A stretch of 64,000 bases of DNA, taken from Klebsormidium nitens. Its lineage: Eukaryota > Streptophyta > Klebsormidiophyceae > Klebsormidiales > Klebsormidiaceae. Both the position numbers and the translations under genes were made by a program. The notes under the pieces are model-generated. The model worked only from the letters and a program-made list of their open reading frames with translations. It was not told where the DNA came from and ran no database searches. Where the stretch lies: contig DF237191.1 in assembly GCA_000708835.1 (NCBI GenBank), positions 65,930-129,929 of the forward strand, read 5' to 3'. This document shows, one piece after another, positions 11,821 through 23,635 of the stretch; position 1 is the stretch's first letter, and every line of letters starts with the position of its first letter.

Positions 11821-14800
11821 TCATGGCTTCCACTCCCTGTAGTTCTTAGGCGGAGTCGGCTTGTTCTTCATGACATCTTCGACCTTCTCAATCACCTCGG
11901 ACGTTAGCTTAGGCAAGAACTTGAGCGCTTCCTTGTTCTCCTCGAACTGCAAACGATTGCATCAAGAGCTTGGGGTGAGGAATCGGTCACGATCGTGGGC
12001 AGCATGAGCGTCAAAAAAAGGCCCGTTTATCTTGATCAGAAAAGCAGAAGCTTATCAACTCACTGACAATTGAATCCGCAAACCTGTGATTATCATGTTA
12101 CTTTACATAAAGGCGGGTTTCTCCTCGCCCCTCGTAAGTCCGAAAAGTGGAGATTCTCGAGAATACGGAACGTCTTCGAATAAACCAGCGCTCAATCGTC
12201 TCTATGAATACAATGTAGGCCAGAATAAGACAAGAATCAGAATCTATGCGACCTAGCAACTTCGTCCGGTTCCGCTTTCTATACGATCCGCCTACCTGTT
12301 CCCGCTTGGAGGCGCCCGTGAGAACCGTCGAGACGTGCGGGTTTTTGAGCACCCACGCGAGCGAGAACTGCGCGAGCGTGGCGCCAATTTCTTGCGCGAT
12401 CGGCTTCAGCTTGTCCACCTTCTCCAGATTCTCTTCCGTCAGCAGGCGCTCCCTCAGGCTCTGCAGATGCAAAAAGGTAATTAGTCGCGGTCTGCATGTT
12501 GGGATTCTGGTTCAAAGGAAGTAGCACCACGGGCTTGAGATTCCAGCGGAAAGTTTCAAGCCGACAATGGACTTCGACGAACAGGACAAGGAGGATTGGG
12601 CTCGCTGCTGTGGTTTTTGCAACACTCCATATGCAACAATAAACTCGTTCAAAGGCCTTAAGAATTTGTCCCGAAGGTCCCGGCTTTCCTATCCATCACT
12701 TCGTCTCTAGAGACCTCTTCTTTTGCGGATTTCGAAGCGACGAGGGGCGACCTCATCAGGTATCGGAACAGCACATCTGACCAATATGTGATCTTTGTTT
12801 CGCCAAATCTGTATCGTTTCTATTTTGACCACTTCTGTCGTCACTATGACGCATTCGAAGGCGTAGAGGGGCAGCCCTCAGACCCTTGCTAAAGCGCCCA
12901 CGATTACGATTACGAGGGTGAAGCTGTTCAACCTAGGATCTGCATCCAAGCGACCTCCCAGATCCGTCATTTCAAGCGCGTAGAATTCCCAGGTTCTAGG
13001 GTACTGAAAACAAATACCCGGACAGCCTCACCTTGTACGCGTCGAGAGACAGGCGGGATCCCTCCGGGATGTGGCCCTTGGAGTACTTGCCCGTCAGCAG
13101 CCCGGACGCGAGCGGAGACCACGTGGTCAGACCCAACTTGTACTCCTCGTACAGAGGTTCGTACTCCACCTCGACCTGGGTACCAAAACTCCAAGCATAT
13201 CAGAGATTTCGTTTTTCTTCGTGGGTGCTTTGCCAAATATGGGAGTAAGACCAGGCAGCCCCGCGGCTCCAAGAGCCCCGGCTTGTATATTCCATCTTGG
13301 GAACCAGATCAAGGATTTGGGGTTCTACCTCCGCTACAGACACGGCGTCTTGAGCTCCATAATTCAGCGGATGAAACGGAAAGCTGTCCATTTTTTCAAA
13401 AGACGTCAATAGAGTCGGTACGTACGAGAATTTCGATCAAAATGACGAACCAGAATGAGATGGTCTGCCGAAACATTCCAGCCCTACCCTTAACAAATAA
13501 AAGAGCCAGAACAGCTCGAAAAGCTGACTGTGGTTAAAGACTCCCCTCGTAATCGACTAATGATCGGCCCAGAGCTCCTTCGACCGCGATGAAAAAGATC
13601 GTCATACTCATCCTCTTCATTAAACTAAGGAACCGTCTACAAATCTTGATTTACCATTTCCTGACTCCTTTTTCTCTTCATGTGCGGACGTGTTACGGTC
13701 GGACCTCTATCGTCATTTTAGGGGAGTAAAGATCCTTACAATCGACCGTTCAGAACATCCTGACAGGCCCTTGCCAGCTTAGAGCTGCGCACGCTGTGTG
13801 TTTCACATCCTGTCTTTGTGGAATAAATTTTACTTCAGCAGCTCCACGAAGTCCCACCAAGCCTACTTTGATCTTGTGTATAAGTTTCTTGAACACTGAG
13901 GTTGTTTTCAGTGTGCGCGCGCATGAACTGCTCACCCGGGCCCTGTGGAACAGATAGCTCTTAGGCTGCTTCATCCATCAGGCCTAGACTGATACAGGGA
14001 TCCTGAAATCTAAAGATTCATTTGTGCGCGCGCGCGCGCGCGAGCGGCTCACCCTGTCCCTATGGAAGAGGTTGTACTCTGGCTGCTCCACCACGGGCCC
14101 AATCAAGCCCAGCCGCTTGGCAATCCCCCACGCCGCTTCGATCTGCTGCGCGGACCACTCGCTCGTGCCCCAGTAGAATGCGTAGCCCTGAAAATGAGAG
14201 ATTTTTGGAGCCATTTGAAAATGGGGTAATCTTTGCGTATTCTGCAAAAGCGGAGGAGCGGAGACCCGTCTTCTGTACTGCCCACAAAGGACCTTGAGTT
14301 TCTGAAAAATCCTACGTTTGCGCCCTTTCCCCGCTTGCGAGAATTTCTCGGACGTCCATTTGAGAGTCGAGGCGCAGTATCTTCACGCTCCCTGTATGAC
14401 CGAAAGAGGGCTCAATACGAAACCGAAGATTTGTGATTTTTGGATGCTGCAGCAAATGTGGGTCGCATGGTCTGTCCGAAGAGGTAATCGCCGCGACGCG
14501 GCTCCCCACGGTGATGGAATATGCGACCCCCCAGCCACGGAGGCCCGAGGGCCTGCCACGTGGCGGGTTTTGATCTGTGACGTTTGCGCTGGAACATACG
14601 GCTTGGAAGCTACGCCGCTCCACAAGCGCAGGGCCGTCAGCCAGGCTGACTGACGACCCCCGTCACAATATTCACTCGTCCCTAGGAGAATCCTTGAGTT
14701 TCTTGTCGGGAAATTTGACGGCTCTTATTGCAGCATGCCAAAGAAACCGGTGGCCTTCGGCAGTGAATGGCCTTGTGGTTGCCAAAAAGGTTTGCTGCGA

Positions 14801-17130
14801 CTTTGGTCGCTGTCATCGCCGGCCTTCTTTGCATGTAGGGACACGCAAAGGTGTTCCGTCAAACAGGAGCAGGAACAATTCTCAGCGAACGCATCTTTTA
14901 TGTCTCACTTCCGAGGACTGAAAGGAACCTTAAATCCCGTCAGCCGCTACACACTCCTCATGAACCATATGTAGATTCTAGATTTATAGTTCATAAGACT
15001 CAATGTTCAGTTAGTCTTCTTACCTTGTCGATGATGTGGTTGAATGCGCGCACAGTCTCCTCGATCGGGGTCGTGACGTCAGGCCGGTGCGCGTAGATGA
15101 CGTCAAAGTAGTCGACCCCGTACCGCTTAAGCGACGCCTGGGTGCCCTCGATCACGTGCTTCCGGCACAGGCCTCTGCGCAGAAAATGATAAAACTTCGT
15201 TGTGAGATCGAATTGAAGTTCGTGGGTTGTTTCCCGAGCCGCCCTTTGATTGCTTAAAATTTTGGAAGCGTCAGGTTCCTTGCTTTCAGGCGAAAGCCTG
15301 TGCGCACGTGACGGGCGTCGTAATTGCGTTACCCTTGAAAGCAGATGGAATACACATGCCATCCTAAAATTAACCTCAAGAAACACCCCCAAAATGCGTT
15401 CACTACGTTCGTTCGGCTTTGGAGGCTCAACATCCCGAAACAGTCAAGACAGAAGATTTCTTCGACTTCCATTTTAATGCACATTCCAGCAGAAAAGCGC
15501 CGACGAGATTCTCGAGCCATCAACAGAGCAGAAAAACTTTCTGAAACTCATTGAGATGATCCTCGATGCAATCTATTTTGGATGATTATCGCAAGTCTGT
15601 CTTCCTGGGCATTCTTTCTCTGTGCCACCGATCGTGCGAGGCACCACCAAATCTCTCAAGTCCCGAACAAGCTTGTAAGCATCCTGCGGGCCCTCTAAAG
15701 CAAGTTTCTGCGCCACATTCAGCATCTGAGGGCAACGGAGTCTCACTTCTCATTGGGGGCTTCGCCGCCCCAGAAGATCTTGGTGGTGAGTACCAGCTCA
15801 GAGCGCTTGATGTCCAGCTCTTTGAAGGCCTGGCCCATCACCTGCTCCGCCTTGCCCCCCGCGTACACCTCAGCATTGTCTGCAATTAGGCCCAACCGGA
15901 GGAAATTATCCTTTAATGAAGAATAACTACCACCGAGAGAGGCAATATATGCCTGGTGTAAGGGGAATCGTTTGACCTTGCCATGGGCAGAATGAAGCGG
16001 AGCCCTATTAGACGCAAAGTACCACCATTAATTACAGAAGCACAACTAGTGTAGCCTTCGTAAGGTTCCTTTCCACAAGGTCGGCACGAGCACCGTTAAG
16101 TATATGGCTTCTGATAGGTCATGGCAAGAAGCTTTTGACAGAAAATGTACTGATGCCGGCGCCGTTTGTTGAATCACTGAAAACACCCTTCGCTCCACTT
16201 GAGGAAATCGTGAAAACAATGACGACGGACAACAACGACAACTAGGACGTGAAACCTGATCCACAAAGTCGATATTGAAGGACTTTTGAAGGAAAGGACG
16301 AGGTGACTGACCGAAGAAGTTGACTCCTGAGTTAAACGCATCCTGGAGGATCTCTTTGGCCTCCGGGACCTGGGAGCATCGAGATGCGAGGTCAAGGTCC
16401 AGCAAAAAATACTCAGATTTGCAGAGAAACGAAGTCGGATGCTTTCTTTCAGAACACTTGAACACAGAAATAGATTCAATCAGTACAGCAGGGCGCGAGA
16501 AGTTACCTCTACATGAGGAATCTATCATCGAGCATTTCCCCCGCAATATTCACAGAAAATGCGAATCGATGCTATGTTTCGCCGAGGTCAGCTGTCAGGC
16601 TCACCTGGACTTGGTTTCCAAATGTAACCTGCGGACCGGAGAGACTAGTTACGAACTTGTCGCGTCGCCATAGAATTGTCTGCATCATTCCGTTTCCATG
16701 ATTGCTTTGATTGAAGCTGCCTCTCGTCGAGATAACCGCAAAGGATGATGACCAGCAACCAGTGAACGTCCATGCAGAATGCTGCCAATCAGCCTTTCGC
16801 TTCTCGCAAACTTACTTACCCAAGCACCCAAACCGAGGGCGCTCACTTTAAGGCCTGCATGCATAACGAAAAGACTAATCATTGATCCACATTATGCCGC
16901 TTACACAGAGTTAGTCGTATATCAGAGCAGACGAAGCACGCAATCGAGCAATGTCGCTCGACACGGGCGCAGAGTCATCAAACAGTAGACAGATACTTCA
17001 GCAGACCGTCTTTATCGGACAGAACACTCATTCAGGAATATGCATTCATCATGCAGACCTTCAGATTGACAGGCAGCAATTCTGTTCCTTGCTGGATCTT
17101 ACCTGTGTTCCCTAGGAACCTGTACTCCAT
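11821..17130 (-). CDS. KAB1: Voltage-gated K+ channel beta subunit (aldo/keto reductase), copy 1, 332 aa
   Basis: Ten exons in coding order: 17103-17130, 16820-16854, 16605-16628, 16312-16369, 15747-15879, 15024-15174, 14053-14187, 13032-13175, 12296-12460, 11821-11946. They total 999 nt with every phase matching. The protein starts [19 protein letters not shown] and runs the full AKR6/KAB length (Arabidopsis KAB1 is about 328 aa). The AKR tetrad is present: Asp49 and Tyr54 (DNAEVY), Lys82 (LTTKIFW), His122 (YAHRPD). Family motifs include [16 protein letters not shown] and [15 protein letters not shown]. These cytosolic NADPH-binding subunits assemble with Shaker-type K+ channels and may sense redox state. 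The C-terminus (NYREWKP) is three residues longer than in the downstream copy. The start is the ATG giving the canonical family N-terminus, although the frame is open further upstream. It is a tandem paralogue of the gene at 18607-22286. Confidence 0.93.
14026..14042. repeat. (GC)n microsatellite at an exon-7 donor
   Basis: A pure alternating GC run lies about ten bases into the intron after exon 7 of K+ channel beta copy 1 (donor at 14052). It could form Z-DNA or a stable RNA stem near the splice site; any effect is speculative. Confidence 0.8.
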
Positions 17131-18606
17131 CTCGAGGATCTTGCGGACCGTGCTTTGGCACATGCGATTGAGCCGTTCATAAAATGGACAAGGAGAATAA
17201 GCCCTGGTTCCTCCAGCTCCACAGGACCACTTGCAGCTCAACGGGACCCTGTAGAAATACTCCCCAGTCAATCGATCACTTGGTCGAAACGAATGCTTCT
17301 CTGGGCCAGTCTACGGGGGCGCCTCTTCGCAAGCTTCTCCAGTGCTCTGCATAAGTTCAAGCTCAGGCGGCCAGGGAGGACGTCAGGAAGCTCGAAGCTG
17401 CCCCATGTCGGCCAAGCTCAAATCGACTTTGCCAGTAGATCGACATGCGCGATGCGAGGGCCGACAATGCGCGCGGCGCGCCGTCTCCTTCAGGCGCGCG
17501 GGCGCCTGCAGGATCGATACTGGCAACTCTCGTGTGACCTAACGGGCGTGTGAACTAGTCTCCATGCAACCCGGGCAGACAAACTAAATTCCTAACCGAG
17601 ATAATCACGCGCTCCGCACCCATTGCCATCCCAACCCACCCTAACCACCTTACCTACCCCACCCGTCTCCCGGGCGCCTATTTTAGGTCACACGCCTGTA
17701 AAGTCACATGCGAGAGTTGCCAGAATGCAGGCTCGGCGCGGCCCGGGACTGGAGACCGTACCGCGTGCACCCCGCCCATATGCGTATGCTGCATTGACAA
17801 CCTGAAGCACTGTCTAGAGCGGGTAAGGGCGGGTACGTTTAGTCAATTAGAAGAACCAGTGGAACGCTCTTGGAACTGATGACGTGGCGAACTTTATGTT
17901 TGGAATGTGGCCTTGGCGTTGCTCGATCGCGACCAACCGATGATCGAGAGCGCCCTCTGGCCCCAATTAAACATTCACGTTTTCACCCCAAAAAACACGT
18001 TCCTTTCAACACCACTGTGCATGGGTCCGATCGCGAGTCATTCTAAGCGATCAAACTTCAGGACAACTCAAGAGCTTCATGAAACAAGAGAGGACCTTGA
18101 CATGCGCGGTCCGGCCCGTCACGGCAAAATGAACGGTACCATTTGTAAAGAAGATAGATTTAAGTATTTCCCGTACACAGTAGAGGATTTTGCCGTGATA
18201 CCAGCAGCTACAATAGATCAACTAGCATGATAGGCATTCATTGCAAACTATGATACCCGTACCGACGTACCCCGGTGTGAAATAAACTTGCTTCAGCAAA
18301 ACTTTGGCACGTGGCCGGGCTGCAATGACAAACATACTATGGTATAGCTTAGCGCTGACGGGACTGGACAAGGGTCTGATCTGACGCGTCATGCAAATCT
18401 TACTATTAATCGAAGCATTCCGGGAGAACCTTATCGTACATTGGAAGCTGACTGTCACAAAATCTCGGATCTAGAATATTGTGAGCGACTGTGGTTGTCG
18501 CGTGCAGACCTTCTGACTTGGATCCAACGCACGCATACAGTCAACATATCTAATCAAGGAGCAACCCTTTCCAGCAGATAAGGACCAGCCGAACTCTGCC
18601 ATCCCG
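17131..18606. promoter_or_regulatory. Intergenic between tandem K+ channel beta genes
   Basis: About 1.5 kb lies between the start of copy 1 and the stop of copy 2. It should hold the promoter of copy 1 and the 3' UTR of copy 2. A GC-rich block around 17440-17515 lies 300-400 bp upstream of the copy 1 ATG, and copy 2 has a comparable block upstream. An inverted repeat at 17520-17723 is annotated separately. No other gene is supported. Confidence 0.4.
17520..17723. repeat. Imperfect inverted repeat, 34-36-bp arms, 134-bp spacer
   Basis: The left arm 17520-17553 begins CTGGCAACTCTCG and ends GGCGTGTGA. The right arm 17688-17723 reads the same in reverse complement with a few mismatches and a 2-base insertion. 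GC-rich sequence flanks both arms (GCGCGGGCGCCTGCAG on the left, GCAGGCTCGGCGCGGC on the right), so the symmetry may extend outward. It may be a MITE-like remnant or a structured promoter element. Confidence 0.55.
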
Positions 18607-21600
18607 TTACTCTCGGTAGACCTTTGAAGGAGTTGGCTTTGTCTGCATGATCTCGTCGATCTTGTCCATGATCTCAGGTGTCAGCTTGGGTACGAACTTG
18701 AATGCTTGCACGTTCTCTTCAAACTGCGGCAAGTGAGAGACAAACCCAGTTGGTATATCTTCACCTTGGCTTCGAGGCGCGGATCCCCAGGCCGACAAGA
18801 AAGGCTTACATCATTAAATTGACGCACTCAGTCTCAAGAGCGATCGAAACCTTCGCTCGGCGCTGAGGCCGAAACACAATCTGTTCGACCCGATGCCGAC
18901 ATTACGGCCACCATACCATCTTCCCAGCCCTGCTTTGAACCACCCGTTCAACTTCCAACATTTTCAGAAAAGCACGAGAGGAAGCAATGCGTTGCGGACA
19001 GGTTCGGGCCCGAAAGCGCCTGTATCAATAGAAAGGGCTTGCACGACGTTCGACAACTCATCAACGAAAGCGAGATCCACCCACCTGCTCGGGCTTCGAG
19101 GCACCCGTGATGACCGTCGAGACGTGGGGGTTCTTGAGCGCCCACGCGAGGGAGAGCTGGGCCAAGCTGGCGCCTACCTCTTCAGCGACCTTCTTGAGCT
19201 TGTCCACTTTACCCAGCTTCTCCTCCACCAGCGACCGCTCCCGTGAGCCCTGCACGAAGTGTTTGAATTGTTAGAATTCATTCAGAGAATTCAAGTGCGC
19301 GCACACTGGGGCAAGAATCAGCAGTGAAGCTTTCCTGTTGCAATTGACACGACTTCGAGATGATAAGGAAGTCTGTGATGAGCCGAGGCAACGACCGCAA
19401 GCTGGCGGAAATGTTGGAATACATAGGATGACGCAGATTACTGGTCGACTCGTTGACTTCAGTGAAGGCGAAGCTTGGGAAGAGCGACTCTGGCCTACAC
19501 GCGCCCCTCTTATCGACTCAAGTATTGTGTCCCGTTGGCAAATTCCGCATAGCAACTTGAAGGTCCTCGACGTTCCTCGAGGTCAAGGCCAAGTTGGGTG
19601 CGTCAGTGTTCCAACAATTTGATGCAAATAGCGAAGCTTCCGGCAATCAGGCCGCTCCCTGCCGACAGTGTCGTCCTCTCACCTTGTGAGCCTCGAGCGC
19701 AAAGCGCGAGCCTTCGGGGATGTGGTCCTTGGAGTACTTGCCCGTCAGCAAGCCAGACGCAAGCGGGGACCACGTGGTGAGGCCCAGGCCGTACTCCTTA
19801 TACAATGGAGCGTACTCAACTTCAACCTGAATATCAGCAGCAAGGAGGGCAATCAGACCTTAGGAATCTGCTGTTCGAGTGTCCACAATCGTCCTGTGGT
19901 GCGTAAACTCGATCCAAGCTTGGCCCTCTGGGAAGCTGTGAAAGGACCGATTGCTATAACGTTCCAGATAACGGGCGCGGTTAGGCTGGGAGTTAGCGCG
20001 ATCCGGGCTGCGAAACGCACACCGTTTATGGATTTTTGGAGGCCTGAGACTGGACGGCAAGTTTCTTCGACGAAGGAGAACGTAGGGGAGATTCTCCCTC
20101 CATTTTCAGCCTCCGATAGGTCTCCACCGCGTGGCAGGCACCTGGCAAAATTCGTTGCACTGGTGACGTGTCAGGCTAGCTCTCAATGATGTTTTGTGAC
20201 TGCTCACCTTCTCTCTTGCAAACAAGTTGTACTCTGGCTGCTCCACCAGCGGTCCGATCAGATTGAGCCGCTTGGCAACGCCCCAGGCTGCTTCGATCTG
20301 TTGAGCGGTCCACTCACTCGTGCCCCAGTAGAAGCAGTGACCCTGCAAGGGGTCGAGCATCCAGAATTGCTACACATGTTACATGTTCAAAGCTTCGAAG
20401 TTTATATCCAATTTTAAGACTTTTGACTGCGCCTCACAGCAATCTGGGATGAACTGAATTCGCTCGATTTTGAATTCAAGCGAGGCCCGGACTATTCAGC
20501 TCCCATTTGAAGAACGGAAAATGGGTGAAGTGCCAGAGACGCTCTGGAAAGAGGTGAGGGAATCTGCCAACCACGAGAGCTCTCTACTCTCAATCAGGCC
20601 CTTCAGTAACGTATTCAAAGGGAGAAAAACCTCGATTCTGTTTGCCAAGCGCAGAGTCCGTGATACAAATGTCAGCCCTATGCCCTCGTTGGCCTCCACA
20701 AAGCTGAGAAGAAATTCCCCAACCAACATGGAGGTAGAAGGCAGGTCGAATGTCGACCAATTCGACGAATCGTCTCTCTGCCCACCTTTTCAATGATGTG
20801 ATTGAACGCCCTGACGGTCTCCTCCATGGGGGTTGTGACGTCGGGCCGGTGAGCGAAGATGACATCGAAGTAGTCGACTTGGTATCGCTTGAGTGATGCT
20901 TGAGTTGCTTCAACGATGTGCTTGCGGCTCAGACCCCTGAACACAACAGGAGTGATGTCCCTAAGATCACTGTCCTTCAGATAGTCCCAAGCTCCAACAA
21001 CGTCTCTGCGATCTGCAGGGCTAATTCAGAAACCTCCACAACCTTGAGATAGCAGGAGCGGAACAAAGTTTCGACAAAAAGGCAAAGTAAGATAAGAGTG
21101 CAGAGCAGTACAAGTAACTTAGACGTTGGGGATTTGAAGGGCAGGTATAATCTGACACCGTTGATGCGCTCACTTGTCATTGGGTCCTTGGCCTCCCCAG
21201 AATATCTTGGTGGTGAGGACCAGATCGGACCTCTTGGTGCCCAGCTCCTTGAAAGCCTGGCCCATCACTTCCTCCGCCTTGCCCCCGGCATATACCTCAG
21301 CATTGTCTGCAATTAAACATCCAACGATAACTTGAGACACAGTGAGAATCAACCCCCGTCACTGAACTACCTTGAAACTTCCAACGCAATCATATATCCA
21401 ACGATAATTTCAGACGCAGTGTGAGTCAACCCTCGTTACTGGACTACCTTGAGACTTTTCTGCTGGCCATCATGGTGTTCTAGTATTTGCTGCATTCCAG
21501 TTGATCCAGTAAGGGTCTTGGTTTACTGACCGAAAAAGTTGACCCCAGCTTTCAATGCTCCCTCCAGGATCTTCTTGGCCTCCGGAACCTGTGAAGAGAG

Positions 21601-22286
21601 ATCAAGAGCGCAGTCGATCATACCATTTTAAGTGCATGTAGTGAGAAGGACCAGAGAATGACCATCACAATTCAATAGTCAGGCAAAGAACTAGCACTTG
21701 TCCATCATTACATGCAGGGGATGCGACCTGAAGTTGAAAGTCTTATTGCTTGTTTGATTTTTCTTCACCAAGTAAACCAGGTTCAGTCACATACCTGGAC
21801 CTGATTCCCAAAGGTAACCTGCACAACAGCAAATCTGGTTGAGATAGGAGCTTCAGCACCGTAAGCTCATGTCACAGAAAGCAAAACAGTTGATGACAAA
21901 GCTTGGTATAGCTTGTACGACTCTGCAAAGGGGGATAAAAAGAGATTGACATAGGACCATATACAACACGTAAGATCAGCACATCAGGCACACAACAATG
22001 AATCTGATCGTCCAATTCTGAATGCAGCATCACTCACCCAGGCGCCAAAGCTGAGGGCGCTAACTTTCAAACCTGTGAATGTACAAAGACAGCATAGCTC
22101 AGATCAATAGGCACAAGGTCCAACTGAAGCCCGTAGCAGCAAAGAGACATATCAAGGAAGCAACATCTATATAAAATTGAAGGGAGCAGAGAGGTGGAAG
22201 CAGTAATATCCAGCCTTTCATGGCATTCCAGCTTGCACCACTCTCGCATCAATCATACCTGATCTCCCAAGAAACCTGTACTCCAT
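18607..22286 (-). CDS. KAB1: Voltage-gated K+ channel beta subunit (aldo/keto reductase), copy 2, 329 aa
   Basis: Ten exons: 22259-22286, 22038-22072, 21795-21818, 21531-21588, 21174-21306, 20786-20936, 20208-20342, 19683-19826, 19085-19249, 18607-18723. Their lengths (28, 35, 24, 58, 133, 151, 135, 144, 165 nt) equal those of copy 1 exon by exon; only the last differs (117 against 126 nt). The protein starts [19 protein letters not shown] and ends TPSKVYRE. The tetrad Asp49, Tyr54, Lys82 and His122 (FAHRPD) is intact, so it should be functional. It differs from copy 1 at many positions, for example [12 protein letters not shown] against [12 protein letters not shown], so the duplication is not very recent. 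As a K+ channel beta subunit it would act in the cytosol bound to the channel's N-terminal domain. The GC-rich block at 22450-22560 is its likely promoter region. Confidence 0.93.
21319..21457. repeat. Tandem direct repeat, 77-bp period, in intron 4
   Basis: The segment starting ATCCAACGATAA at 21319 recurs at 21396, and about 62 bases match closely (shared blocks include CAGTG, TCAACCC and ACTACCTTGA). It sits just before the exon 5 acceptor of K+ channel beta copy 2, on the intron side. Confidence 0.7.
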
Positions 22287-23635
22287 CTTGAAGAACTTGC
22301 AGCTGTTGAGCTTCTATGGTGGTGCGCACAATTGCAAGTCAGCCACCTTCTTCTGGGTCCTCTTTGCTCCAAGAGACTTGCAAGCAATGGGCACCAGCAG
22401 AGTAAGCGCAGCGCAACCAGGGGAAGGACGCATGCAATGCTGCATGCAAGCCGCCAGCTGAATGCACGCTAGCGCCGGCGCGCAATGGTGGGCGGCCGCG
22501 AGTCTCGCAGTTGGCGGCCGCGCCGCTGCACGCGGCGCTGCGCATAACGCGTGTCCACGCTGGCGCTGCTGCGATCAGACTTAAAACGCAGTATGCTTCT
22601 CCGAGTAAGATTCAGCCTGCTCCAGTGAGACACCGCCCTGAACGTTGGCCAGGCTGAGTGTGAGGGTTGCACTAGTGCCATCTCACTGCCTGATAATTTG
22701 GCACCGATTGTCTTTGGCATAAGCCGTACCAGTCGCTTCAATGCCCACCAGAAGCTAGCCTTGTGCTCACTTAAAGTAAACGTCAACTTCTCATGGTTTG
22801 GCAACCCAATGCTCCGTGCAAGCCGGCGGACCAGCTTTTCCACAAGGCTTCAATTCCTGCCGCTATTGAATGGTTTTCCGCAAGGAGTTGATTGACTAAA
22901 GCATGTCGTCCTTGATATCTTTGCAAGCTGACATTGGTGCAAGCACGACACAGACATCGAGCAGCCATCTACTTGAGCTAGACACCGTGCCGATCTCGGG
23001 CAGCGGCTTCAAGTAAAAGGCTGCACACGTAAGTTCAATTCGTTCACCGACAAAACGGCCGTCATGAAATGCCTTTTGTCTGCTTTGTTCACGGCAGAGC
23101 CGGCGCAAAGGAATCCAAGGAGGACACGGCGTAGGGCCAGGTTCAGTTGTGCTACGCCTTAACGGGTGAGCAGTTCAGTTCGTATCTCGACAAAAGCCTA
23201 CTAAGAAGTATCATGCAAGTGGACGTCATTGTGCCAGCTTCACTTTTTACATCGCACTCGAATGTTATGAAAGTTTGGTTTGATTTTGTCGGATCAGAAA
23301 CATGACGTTTCAAGAGCCTTGTTGCAGCTGCCAAGCTGTTCAGCTGAATGACCGGACTCTATTCGAGAGAACAAAAAAAGCACAATTTCCCCTAGATTAA
23401 TCTGCGGTCTGCGCAAACTCAGTGCTAATACTATCGCATCTCAAGACGTCGAGCCCGTACACCACATGAACAATCCGTGTCCAGGCGCATACATTTCTAG
23501 CGGGAAGCACCCACAAAGACCCAGGCTTTCTTTTTTTCCAGGGGTCAGTCTCTCACTATCGACAACCAAAAGTCCTTCCTAGCCCTGCCTAACGATCGCA
23601 ATGGACCGACTCCTTATAAGACATTAGAAATCCCA
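22287..23635. promoter_or_regulatory. Intergenic with GC-rich promoter-like block
   Basis: This 1.35 kb lies between the start of K+ channel beta copy 2 and the stop of the carbonic anhydrase gene. Around 22450-22560 it is CpG-dense, with a perfect 7-bp-stem hairpin at 22520-22538 (GCGCCGC TGCAC GCGGCGC) and two nearby CGGCCG motifs. It is the likely promoter/5' UTR region of the upstream gene. No gene is seen in the remainder. Confidence 0.4.
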
